This document shows positions 1-6,347 of a stretch of 14,078 bases of DNA, piece after piece; the first letter of the stretch is position 1; each line of letters starts with the position of its first letter. The notes under the pieces are model-generated. The model had not been told where the DNA came from, did no database searches, and worked only from the letters and a program-made list of their open reading frames with translations. Where the stretch lies: the NCBI GenBank assembly GCA_041750915.1, contig JBGSYJ010000186.1, forward strand, positions 1 to 14,078. Reading direction: 5' to 3'. Both the position numbers and the translations under genes were made by a program. This stretch comes from JBGSYJ01 sp041750915 (GTDB lineage: Bacteria; Acidobacteriota; Thermoanaerobaculia; Gp7-AA8).

Positions 1-94
1 CTCATGAGGACTTCGGGGCGTCCATTCCGCGCATAAAACTGTTAGTCTTTTACGACTTTCCAAATTGATCAGCCGCCGTACGGTGAGGAACTGA

Positions 95-1081
95 ATGGAA
101 TCGAGTCTCGAGATCGGGTTTCTGAGGGTGACCGAGAAGGCAGCCATCGCCGCAGCCCGGACGATGGGCTACGGCAAACGAAAGTACTCCGACCAGGTTG
201 CCGTCGAGTCGATGCGTGAAGAGCTCAACAAGATGAAGATGCGCGGAAGCATCGTCATCGGCGAAGGCGAGCGCGACAAGGCGCCGATGCTTTACGTCGG
301 TGAGCCGCTGGGCAAGGGACACAACGGAGGCTCGGAGAATTATACCGAGGTCGACATCGCAGTCGATCCGCTCGAGGGAACAAACCTCTGCGCTGTCGGA
401 GCTCCCAATTCCATCGCCGTCCTGGCCGCCGCCGAAAAAGGCGGCTTGCTCAATGCTCCCGACATCTACATGGACAAGCTCGTCGTCGGACCAACCGCCA
501 CCGACGTCGTCGACATCAACAATTCGGTCCATGAGAACCTGAACCAAATGGCCGAAGCGTTCAAGCGAGACGTCAACGAGTTGACCATTGTCGTACTCGA
601 TCGCGAGCGGCACGAAGACCTCATATCGCAGATCCGCGATGCCGGTGCGCGCATCAAACTGATTCCCGACGGCGACCTTTCCGCCGGCATCTCATCGGCA
701 GTTCGGGGCACCGGCGTACACGGAGCGATGGGCGTAGGCGGCGCGCCGGAAGGTGTGATGACAGCCGCTGCCATGCGCTGTCTCAACGGCCGGATGCAGG
801 GCAGACTCAAGCCGCTGGAAAAGTGGCAGGAAGAGAGACTGCTCGAAATGGGATACGAGGATTCCGAAAAGGTCTACGACACGTCCGAGCTGGCTTCCGG
901 AAACGACATCATCTTCTCGGCCACCGGCGTTACTGACGGAGACCTGCTTCGAGGCGTCCGTTTCTTCGGCGGAGGAATCCGAACCTCGTCGATCTTCATG
1001 TCGCTCAAGACCAGGACGATCCGATTCGTCGATACGATCTATACGGAAGAAGCCGGCACCCTCGCGGTGAGCTTCTCCTGA
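95..1081 (+). CDS. glpX: Fructose-1,6-bisphosphatase class II (GlpX)
   Basis: Predicted cytoplasmic enzyme that hydrolyses fructose 1,6-bisphosphate to fructose 6-phosphate in gluconeogenesis (some homologues also act on sedoheptulose bisphosphate). At 328 aa it is the usual length for GlpX. The family motifs are all visible: IGEGERDKAPML (residues 55-66), the metal-site signature DPLEGT (91-96), LIPDGDLSAGI (189-199), GGAPEGVMTAAAMRC (215-229), and a C-terminal block FSATGVTDGDLL...RTSSIFM (274-302). The acidic residues matching the E. coli metal ligands appear to be D33, E57, D91, E94 and E219, so the active site looks intact. The ATG at 95 is preceded by GAGGA at 85-89, five bases upstream, which supports this start. 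It converges on the pseudouridine synthase gene, with a large palindrome between them. No inhibitor-binding or regulatory extension is seen. Confidence 0.96.
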   Translation: MESSLEIGFLRVTEKAAIAAARTMGYGKRKYSDQVAVESMREELNKMKMRGSIVIGEGERDKAPMLYVGEPLGKGHNGGSENYTEVDIAVDPLEGTNLCAVGAPNSIAVLAAAEKGGLLNAPDIYMDKLVVGPTATDVVDINNSVHENLNQMAEAFKRDVNELTIVVLDRERHEDLISQIRDAGARIKLIPDGDLSAGISSAVRGTGVHGAMGVGGAPEGVMTAAAMRCLNGRMQGRLKPLEKWQEERLLEMGYEDSEKVYDTSELASGNDIIFSATGVTDGDLLRGVRFFGGGIRTSSIFMSLKTRTIRFVDTIYTEEAGTLAVSFS

Positions 1082-1097
1082 GGTCGAGCAATGAACC

Positions 1098-1187
1098 AGT
1101 GTCATCCTGAGCGAAGCGAAGGATCCCCATCCTCGATACGGAAACACCAGTATTCAGGGGATCCTTCGCTTCGCTCAGGATGACACT
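1098..1187. repeat. Long perfect inverted repeat between convergent genes
   Basis: The arms 1098-1128 and 1157-1187 are exact reverse complements over 31 bp, separated by a 28-nt spacer. The core reads TCATCCTGAGCGAAGCGAAG. It starts 17 nt after the glpX stop and ends 29 nt before the stop of the pseudouridine synthase gene, so a transcript from either side would form a very stable hairpin and it could work as a bidirectional terminator. No U-tract follows on either strand. The core also contains the smaller palindromic pattern GAGCGAAGCGAAGG. I know this core as a recurring dispersed element in environmental bacterial genomes. That makes it more likely a REP-like or miniature mobile repeat than a dedicated terminator. 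Confidence 0.85.
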
Positions 1188-1215
1188 TCCTTCAGACATT
1201 GATGGACCCCGCTCT

Positions 1216-2073
1216 CTACAGCTCCAGCTTGTAAAACGAATCCGGGAGCGGAGCCGTAAACTTCATTTCTCTGCGTGTGACGGGGTGCACGAGGCCGAGT
1301 TCCATCGCGTGAAGGCCAAGCCTCTCGATCGGATCGTCACCGTTGCCGTACATCGTGTCGCCGATGACCGGATGACCAGCCTCCGCAAAGTGAACGCGAA
1401 TCTGGTTTCGCTTACCGGTCTCGAGGCGGACCTCCATCATTGAGTAGCGGCTCCCCGCCTGCATTGTCCGGTAGTGGGTCGTGGCGAGCTTTCCCCTCGA
1501 GGGACTCGCCACGCTGTGGACGCGTAGATTCCGATCTTCCGCCAGGAACGACTGAATCATCCCTGCAGGCGGCGTCATCGACCCAACGGCGATCGCAATG
1601 TAAAGCCGGTGAATGTCGTGCTCGGCAAAATCTGCTTTCAAGGCTTCTTTCGCTTTGAAAGTCTTCGCGAAGACCAGAACGCCGGAGGTGTCCCTGTCGA
1701 GGCGGTGTACGAGCTGAATTCTGCGGCCGGTCTTGCGAGCGTCGAGATAGGAGTTGAGAAAGGCCTGCGCCGTCTCCTCCTTCTCGCCGGGACTCGCCAC
1801 CGTGAGAAGACCCGCTGACTTGATCACAGCGATGATCTCGTCGTCTTCGTAAAGAATGGAGAGCCGAGGGTCGAGGTACTTCTGCGACTGCCGGCTGGCG
1901 ACGTCGAGCACGTCTCCGGTGCGGAGAGCTCTCTTCGCATCGTGTTCGAGCTCGCCATTAACGCGAACGCGGTTATCTCGAAGCATCTGCCGAAGGGTGG
2001 TCCTGGAGGAGTCGGGGAACATCCCAGCCAGCGCTTCGATCAGGGAGATCTCTGAAGTCTGAATATCACGCAT
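1216..2073 (-). CDS. RluA/RluD-family 23S rRNA (or tRNA) pseudouridine synthase
   Basis: Isomerises uridine to pseudouridine in structured RNA; the exact target (23S rRNA sites as in RluC/RluD, or tRNA as in RluA) cannot be read from the sequence. From the ATG at 2073 it is 285 aa. An N-terminal S4 RNA-binding domain spans about residues 8-65 (ISLIEALAG..., RVRVNGE). The catalytic signature HRLDRDTSGVLVFAKT lies at about 123-138, with the catalytic aspartate in HRLD (D126). The family C-terminal blocks RLETGKRNQIRVHF, HPVIGDTMYG and LHAMELGLVHP follow. An in-frame TTG at 2091 would add six residues, but its nearest Shine-Dalgarno (GGGAGGA, 2112-2106) sits 14 nt away. That same Shine-Dalgarno is ideally placed for a short out-of-frame ORF overlapping the ATG, listed separately. 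Length and domain order are normal. The gene is divergent from the exported-protein operon at 2350. Confidence 0.93.
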   Translation of the reverse strand: MRDIQTSEISLIEALAGMFPDSSRTTLRQMLRDNRVRVNGELEHDAKRALRTGDVLDVASRQSQKYLDPRLSILYEDDEIIAVIKSAGLLTVASPGEKEETAQAFLNSYLDARKTGRRIQLVHRLDRDTSGVLVFAKTFKAKEALKADFAEHDIHRLYIAIAVGSMTPPAGMIQSFLAEDRNLRVHSVASPSRGKLATTHYRTMQAGSRYSMMEVRLETGKRNQIRVHFAEAGHPVIGDTMYGNGDDPIERLGLHAMELGLVHPVTRREMKFTAPLPDSFYKLEL

Positions 2074-2098
2074 GGGTTCGCACAGGATCAATGGTCAT
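2066..2098 (-). promoter_or_regulatory. Possible ten-codon leader ORF overlapping the pseudouridine synthase start
   Basis: On the minus strand an ATG at 2098 lies seven nt after GGGAGGA (2112-2106) and opens a ten-codon ORF encoding MTIDPVRTHA. Its TGA (2068-2066) overlaps the ATG of the pseudouridine synthase at 2073, which otherwise lacks a recognisable ribosome binding site. This geometry would allow translational coupling by termination and re-initiation. The alternative is that ribosomes use the TTG at 2091 with poor spacing. The peptide shows no sign of function and the arrangement may be accidental. Confidence 0.22.
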
Positions 2099-2180
2099 CG
2101 ACCGGTCCTCCCTTTCGCTCACTTCCACCATCACCCCTCGATTCCGTCCTGTCCACAACTATCGCAAATGGGCGCGCGGT

Positions 2181-2210
2181 CTCGCCAGTCCCGCCCTGCG
2201 GGATCGCGAG
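2181..2210. repeat. GC-rich stem-loop in the divergent intergenic region
   Basis: A two-part hairpin lies between the divergent pseudouridine synthase and GlcG-like genes. CTCGC (2181-2185) pairs with GCGAG (2206-2210), and TCCCGC (2189-2194) pairs with GCGGGA (2198-2203) around a CCT loop, with a small asymmetric internal bulge between the two stems. It could lie in the 5' leader of the operon starting at 2350 or be a dispersed palindromic repeat. Its symmetry and GC content stand out from the more AT-rich stretch next to it (about 2220-2350). No convincing sigma-70 promoter pair was found in the 276 nt between the two genes. Confidence 0.4.
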
Positions 2211-2349
2211 GCTGTTGTGGTATTCTGGAGTTCCAGCAAAACCCCAGCGAACAGTTGTTTTCAACCGCGTCCTCAGCAGGGAACGGTCGAATTGTGGTTG
2301 ATCTTTTCATTAGCTTCGGAAAGAGCCGAAGTCGAGGCGTCAGATTAAA

Positions 2350-4161
2350 ATGAGGGATATACGGATGAATCCTTCGAGCAACTCAGCTGCGATGAGACCG
2401 AACAGAACGATTCTGCTGCTACTCACCATCGCATTCGTCTTCCCATTGGACGCGATGGCCCAGAGCCGGTCACGGGTCAATCGCCCGACGGCGACGGCCC
2501 CCGAAGCTCCGAACATGTCTCCGGCGGACTGCGCCGGCCAGGCATTCCAGACCGTCTGCCGGGAGGGTGGGTCCGAGACGTTTCGAGCCATGAGCGCAGC
2601 GGAAGCCGCAAACCTGGTGCGCGCCCCCTTCGTCGTGCTCGACAATCCCCGGATGACGGCAGCAGTCGTCGACCGGACAGGACGTGTGCTATCGCTCATC
2701 CGCGGCCCCCTCGCCGATCCCGCCGACGATATGGTGGCCGTCGGCGTTGCACGCACCGCCGCGTTCTTCAGTCACGACATGGCGCCGCTCAGCTCGAGGA
2801 CCGTCCGGTTCATCAGCGGAGTGCATTTCCCGCCCGGAGTCCGCCGGGCGCCCCCAGCAGCACTTTACGGGATCGAGAACACGAATCGGGGTTGCGATTT
2901 CAATGTCACATTCAACCCCGGCAAATGCATCCCCCGGGCAACCTCGTTGAACGGGATGCCGTGCAACGCATCGGACCAGTCGGGCTGCGGTCCGGGAATC
3001 GTCACCGGGAAACCCGACCGCTTCGACGGGCACCCGAATGCCGATGAGCATCCGGATCCGGTCGGCCTGCAGTCCGTGGTGAACCCGAACGGCCTGCCGG
3101 TGAATCCAGGAGGCATTCCGGTATTCCGCGTAGCCAGCTCTGTAATCGAAGGATCCTTCCAGGACGGCACCGGAACATTCGTCGTGAGAGGGCCAAGCCA
3201 CCTTATAGGGGGGATCGGCGTTGCAGGGGTTCCTCCCGACCATGCGGAATTCGCGGCGTTTGCGGCTGCGGCTCTCGGCTCGCCCGGGCTGTTTCCGGCG
3301 CCGGAGTTTCCAATTCTTCCCCCCGGCCGCGTGTTCATTGATGGAATCCGTCTGCCCTTCGTCGAGCAGGGCGTCCGGCCGGAAGGGACCCGATCGGGTC
3401 AGATTCCCCTCGCGTTCCGCGTACAGCCACGTGCGGGCCGCTGCGCTCCGAACCGTTATCTCGTTGGACCAAATGGCAGCGCTCAGCTTAGCCAGGCCGA
3501 AGTCGACTCCATCGTCCGAAAGAGCGTTGCGGCGGCCCAGAGCGTCCGGGGCAACATCCGCCTTCCCCTCGGGAGCTATGCCCGGATGGCCATCGCCGTG
3601 TCCGACCTCAGCGGGAACATTCTGGCGTTGTACAGGATGCCTGACTCCACGATCTTTTCGATCGATGTCGCCGTAGCCAAGGCACGCAATGTCGTATTCT
3701 TCAGCGGAGGGTCGCCCGAAGCCGCTCGCGATCTCCCCGGCCTGCCTCCCGGCACCGCAGTCACGAATCGAACTCTTGGGTTCGGCGGCCAGCCCCTCTT
3801 CCCGGCAGGTCTCGACTTCTCTCAGCAGGGACCATTCTTCGACCTCTTCCAGCGCGACCTCGCGAACGCATGTTCCCAGGGCTCGCAAACGACCAACTTC
3901 AATCAGAACGGAATCGTCTTTTTTCCTGGAAGTCTTCCGCTGTACCGAAATGGTCAACTTATCGGCGGGCTCGGAATCAGCGGCGACGGCGTCGAGCAGG
4001 ACGACTTCGTGTCCCTGCTCGGCGGTGAGGACTTTGCTCCGCCACCAGAAGTTCGTGCGGATCAGGTCAAGATCGACAACATCCGCATGACCTTCCTGAA
4101 GTTCCCGCGAAAGCCCGAAGTCGTGACCGAACCGACGTTCGATTCCTTCGACGAACCCTGA
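2350..4161 (+). CDS. Exported two-domain GlcG/HbpS-like (DUF336) protein
   Basis: A 603-aa secreted protein with two repeats of the GlcG/HbpS fold, a family with heme- or corrinoid-binding members and some of unknown role. The signal peptide runs to about residue 38 (hydrophobic LLLLTIAFVFPL, then AMAQ). Domain 1 spans about 98-310 (MTAAVVDRTGRVLSLIRG, VGVARTAAFF, LIGGIGVAGVPPDHAEFAAF). Domain 2 spans about 378-560 (MAIAVSDLSGNILALYRM, AVAKARNVVFFSGG, LIGGLGISGDGVEQDDF). Domain 1 carries an insertion (about 175-250) with four cysteines. The mature protein has eight cysteines (61, 70, 182, 193, 205, 213, 365, 508), suggesting periplasmic disulfides. The ATG at 2350 is the first in frame; one at 2365 has better Shine-Dalgarno spacing (GAGGG at 2352-2356) and only shortens the signal peptide n-region. 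First gene of a three-gene exported-protein operon. Heme binding itself is not shown by any visible motif. Confidence 0.78.
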   Translation: MRDIRMNPSSNSAAMRPNRTILLLLTIAFVFPLDAMAQSRSRVNRPTATAPEAPNMSPADCAGQAFQTVCREGGSETFRAMSAAEAANLVRAPFVVLDNPRMTAAVVDRTGRVLSLIRGPLADPADDMVAVGVARTAAFFSHDMAPLSSRTVRFISGVHFPPGVRRAPPAALYGIENTNRGCDFNVTFNPGKCIPRATSLNGMPCNASDQSGCGPGIVTGKPDRFDGHPNADEHPDPVGLQSVVNPNGLPVNPGGIPVFRVASSVIEGSFQDGTGTFVVRGPSHLIGGIGVAGVPPDHAEFAAFAAAALGSPGLFPAPEFPILPPGRVFIDGIRLPFVEQGVRPEGTRSGQIPLAFRVQPRAGRCAPNRYLVGPNGSAQLSQAEVDSIVRKSVAAAQSVRGNIRLPLGSYARMAIAVSDLSGNILALYRMPDSTIFSIDVAVAKARNVVFFSGGSPEAARDLPGLPPGTAVTNRTLGFGGQPLFPAGLDFSQQGPFFDLFQRDLANACSQGSQTTNFNQNGIVFFPGSLPLYRNGQLIGGLGISGDGVEQDDFVSLLGGEDFAPPPEVRADQVKIDNIRMTFLKFPRKPEVVTEPTFDSFDEP

Positions 4162-4196
4162 GCAACGATTACCTGACCCCACAACCGGAGAACCCG

Positions 4197-5378
4197 ATGC
4201 GCCGACCGACCCTCTCAGCTGCTTTCACCTTGGCCCTTGCCCTCCTGCTGTCGACTTCTCTGACCGGCGCCGACCACGCAGATGCTCCGAACAACTCGTT
4301 CGACAGGGCCACGGATGCAGCCGATCTCTACTTCTTTCTCGATCCGAATGACAACTCCCGGGCCGTGATGATCCTGACGATCACCGGATTCATCGTCCCG
4401 GGAGAGAACATCAACTTCGGTTTCTTCGACTCCAACGTACGCTACGTATTCAAGATCGAGAACACCGGGGATGCCCGACCGGATCAGTTCATCGACGTGA
4501 CCTTCGCCCCTCGGGTACCGCCCGCAGCACAGATGGCGACAATCAAGCTTCCTAACGGCAGCACATTCAACGCCCCCGCGAGCATTCCTTCGAACAGCGC
4601 GCCCACGCCGCCCATGCAGACAGTCACGAGTGATCCAACCTCCGGTGTCCAGTTCTTTGCCGGACAAACAGACGACCCCTTCTTCTTCGACATTCCTGCG
4701 TTCGCGCGTTTCGTCGGGTCGATCAACGCAGGCTCCCCCAACCCCGCCGTTTTCCAGCGGGGACGCGATTCGTTCGCCGGCTACAACATTCTGGCCATCG
4801 CCATCAGTATCCCCGTTTCTTCGATCCGAGGATCGGCGGGCGCCGAGGTCGGCCTGTCCGGCGCGACGGAGCGACGGCAGCACCAGACTCTTCTTCCTGG
4901 CGGCTTCATTGAAGGCCGCGGCCGCTGGGTCACCGTCGACCGCATCGCGAACCCGGCCATCAACGTCGCACTCATTCCCGCCCCGCGCAAGAATGCGTAC
5001 AACGTAGCCAGCGAAGTCGACGATGCGAATCTCGAGTTCGCCGATGAGATCATCTTCACTCTTCAATCCTTCGGAACGAACGAGGCCAACATCAACCGGC
5101 TCGCGAACCTCGCCGTCGTCCGTGGTGACATCATCCGCCTCAATACCTCCCTTCCGAATACCGGTCCGGGCGGAGGCAACAACCCTGAAGCGGCATTTCC
5201 CAATGGACGCAGGCTCGGAGACGATGTCATCGACATCATCCTGACCGTCGTCAACAACAACTCTCCCCTCGGCGACAGCGTCGCTTCGAATGAGCTTCCG
5301 TTCGGCAATGTGTTTCCGTTCATTGCGCGCGCTCATCCCCCGCGCGCGCCCGGCGTTGATGATCAGACCAGAAATTAG
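4197..5378 (+). CDS. DUF4331 family exported protein
   Basis: A 393-aa secreted protein of the DUF4331 family; its biochemical function is unknown. The Sec signal peptide covers about residues 1-25 (LALALLLSTSLTGA, then DHADAP). The family N-terminus is clear: DHADAP near the mature start, then DAADLYFFLDPND (40-52). It is followed by YVFKIENTGDARPDQFIDVTFAPR (83-106, quoted in part as family-typical), DDPFFFDIPAF (159-169) and the C-terminal block GDDVIDIILTVVNN (341-354) with FPFIARAHPP (373-382). Length and block order are typical, with no truncation. The ATG at 4197 has GGAG at 4187-4190, six nt upstream. It starts 35 nt after the GlcG-like gene and ends nine nt before the OmpW-like gene, so the three are very probably co-transcribed. 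Related proteins often sit beside other exported or envelope genes, but no reaction can be inferred. Confidence 0.85.
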   Translation: MRRPTLSAAFTLALALLLSTSLTGADHADAPNNSFDRATDAADLYFFLDPNDNSRAVMILTITGFIVPGENINFGFFDSNVRYVFKIENTGDARPDQFIDVTFAPRVPPAAQMATIKLPNGSTFNAPASIPSNSAPTPPMQTVTSDPTSGVQFFAGQTDDPFFFDIPAFARFVGSINAGSPNPAVFQRGRDSFAGYNILAIAISIPVSSIRGSAGAEVGLSGATERRQHQTLLPGGFIEGRGRWVTVDRIANPAINVALIPAPRKNAYNVASEVDDANLEFADEIIFTLQSFGTNEANINRLANLAVVRGDIIRLNTSLPNTGPGGGNNPEAAFPNGRRLGDDVIDIILTVVNNNSPLGDSVASNELPFGNVFPFIARAHPPRAPGVDDQTRN

Positions 5379-5387
5379 GAAGGGAAG

Positions 5388-6050
5388 ATGATGAACATGC
5401 GTCGGGTCCTGGCCGTTTCTGTCCTGCTGCTTGCCGGAGCTTCGTCTGTGTGGGCTCAGCGACCGGAGATCGAGATAACTGCACGAGCGGTTCGGATGGA
5501 GATCACGGGGACGAACCCCGGCTTCGTCGATCCGGAGCAGGACTTCACCTCCGAGATCGAAGTTGCTACGGGCGTCGGTCTCGGTGTCAACCTCTTCCTG
5601 ACCGATTCGATCTCGCTCGAGACAACCGTCACGCTGATCGAGTCCGATCTGCTCATCAGCCTGTTCGCCGACGATGGCCCCCGAGCGGTCTATCCGAACG
5701 AGATGATTCCCATCACTCTCGGCTTGCAGTATCACGTCCGGCCGGTGCGCTGGCTCGATCTGTACGCCGGAGCAGGAGGCGCATACATCCTTTTTGAGGA
5801 TGTCGACGACGTCGGCCGCCTCGCCCTCGAAGACGTGAACCGCCTCGAAATCGATGACAAGACGGGCTTCATGGCGAACATTGGTGCGACGTTCGAGCTC
5901 CGAGGAAGCCTGGGGTTGAACATCGATCTCAAGTACCTCGACGTCGAACCGGATGTAACCATCGGGTTCGATCGGGGAGACTTCGTGGACGAACAGAAGG
6001 CCACCTTCGACCCGGTCATGATCTCGGCTGGAGTCGCCTGGAGATTCTGA
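5388..6050 (+). CDS. OmpW-like small outer-membrane beta-barrel protein
   Basis: A 220-aa protein predicted to form a small (about eight-stranded) beta-barrel in the outer membrane. The signal peptide ends at VWA-Q (residues 21-24). Alternating hydrophobic and polar strands follow (for example VGLGVNLFLT, SISLETTVTLIE, IPITLGLQYHV, LDLYAGAGGAYILF, TGFMANIGATFEL, SLGLNIDLKYLDVE). The chain ends in VAWRF, and a C-terminal phenylalanine is the usual signal for the BAM assembly machinery. The pattern of DDKTGFMANIGA followed by LNIDLKYLDV resembles OmpW. OmpW proteins are thought to pass small hydrophobic compounds; the substrate here is unknown. The start at 5388 has AGGAAGGGA immediately upstream. 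Last gene of the operon with the GlcG-like and DUF4331 genes. Another small porin-like barrel family is possible. Confidence 0.75.
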   Translation: MMNMRRVLAVSVLLLAGASSVWAQRPEIEITARAVRMEITGTNPGFVDPEQDFTSEIEVATGVGLGVNLFLTDSISLETTVTLIESDLLISLFADDGPRAVYPNEMIPITLGLQYHVRPVRWLDLYAGAGGAYILFEDVDDVGRLALEDVNRLEIDDKTGFMANIGATFELRGSLGLNIDLKYLDVEPDVTIGFDRGDFVDEQKATFDPVMISAGVAWRF

Positions 6051-6062
6051 GCAGGGCCTGAA

Positions 6063-6088
6063 GCAGCGGCCGCTAAGGCGGTCGCTGC
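6063..6088 (+). terminator. Hairpin after the OmpW-like gene (probable terminator)
   Basis: Thirteen nt after the stop at 6050, GCAGCGGCCGC (6063-6073) pairs with GCGGTCGCTGC (6078-6088). The stem is eleven base pairs, with one G-U in RNA, around a TAAG loop. The position directly behind the operon and the very stable stem suggest a 3' end. No U-tract follows, so it may stabilise the transcript end or act with Rho rather than as a classic intrinsic terminator. Confidence 0.55.
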
Positions 6089-6123
6089 AGGGGCGAGGCA
6101 AAGCACGACGACGAGCCGCATTC

Positions 6124-6170
6124 CCCTCTCCCCGTGTGAACGGTTCGTTCAGGGGCTAGGGGTGAGGGGC
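6124..6170. repeat. Inverted repeat, CCCCTCTCCCC type, with nested hairpin
   Basis: CCCCTCTCCCC (6124-6134) pairs with GGGGTGAGGGG (6160-6170) at ten of eleven positions. The spacer holds a second small hairpin, TGAAC (6138-6142) with GTTCA (6148-6152). A further unpaired copy, CCCCTCTCCC, lies at 6226-6235. This looks like a member of the REP-like family of pyrimidine/purine palindromes seen between convergent genes in many GC-rich genomes. A terminator role for either flanking operon is possible. Confidence 0.6.
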
Positions 6171-6287
6171 CGTGCAAGCAACTCATCTATTGGCGATCGG
6201 CTTCAGAAGCTGCGAGCACCTGACGCCCCTCTCCCGGCGCGCTACAATCTCGCAAGTCCTCGACGTCTGCGCGGATGTCGCGCGCCA

Positions 6288-6315
6288 CCCTCTCCCCGAC
6301 TTCGCGGGGAGAGGG
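6288..6315. repeat. Inverted repeat CCCTCTCCCCG/CGGGGAGAGGG, possible terminator of the cytochrome operon
   Basis: CCCTCTCCCCG (6288-6298) is the exact reverse complement of CGGGGAGAGGG (6305-6315), with a six-nt ACTTCG loop. It lies 33 nt beyond the stop of the five-heme cytochrome gene on the minus strand. Its arm is nearly identical to that of the repeat at 6124-6170, so the two are probably copies of one element. Neither strand has a following T-tract. The remaining intergenic sequence between 6171 and 6287 shows no gene that I can support. Confidence 0.6.
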
Positions 6316-6347
6316 AGAGACGCCGTTGGGGCTCGGCCCGACCGTTG

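Noticed and set aside
1..68. Open frame from the window edge to a TGA at 66-68, possible tail of an upstream plus-strand gene (HEDFGASIPRIKLLVFYDFPN)
   Set aside because: Only 21 codons are visible and no family is recognisable. Another frame also ends nearby at 34-36, so a real gene end cannot be told from chance.
1098..1187. CRISPR or tRNA interpretation of the repeat between glpX and the pseudouridine synthase
   Set aside because: There is a single inverted pair, not direct repeats with spacers, and it does not fold as a cloverleaf.
2220..2349. Sigma-70 promoter for the GlcG-like operon (for example TATTCT near 2229 or TTGATC near 2298)
   Set aside because: No hexamer has a partner at 16-18 nt that I consider convincing, so no promoter is claimed.
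2689..4182. Long 497-aa open frame on the minus strand opposite the GlcG-like gene
   Set aside because: Its translation is low-complexity and charge-rich with no motifs, as expected of the antisense of a GC-rich gene. The plus strand has a signal peptide and recognisable domains.
4215..6101. 628-aa open frame on the minus strand opposite the DUF4331 and OmpW-like genes
   Set aside because: It spans two genes with clear family signatures and signal peptides on the plus strand and consists of D/E/R/V-rich antisense-type sequence.
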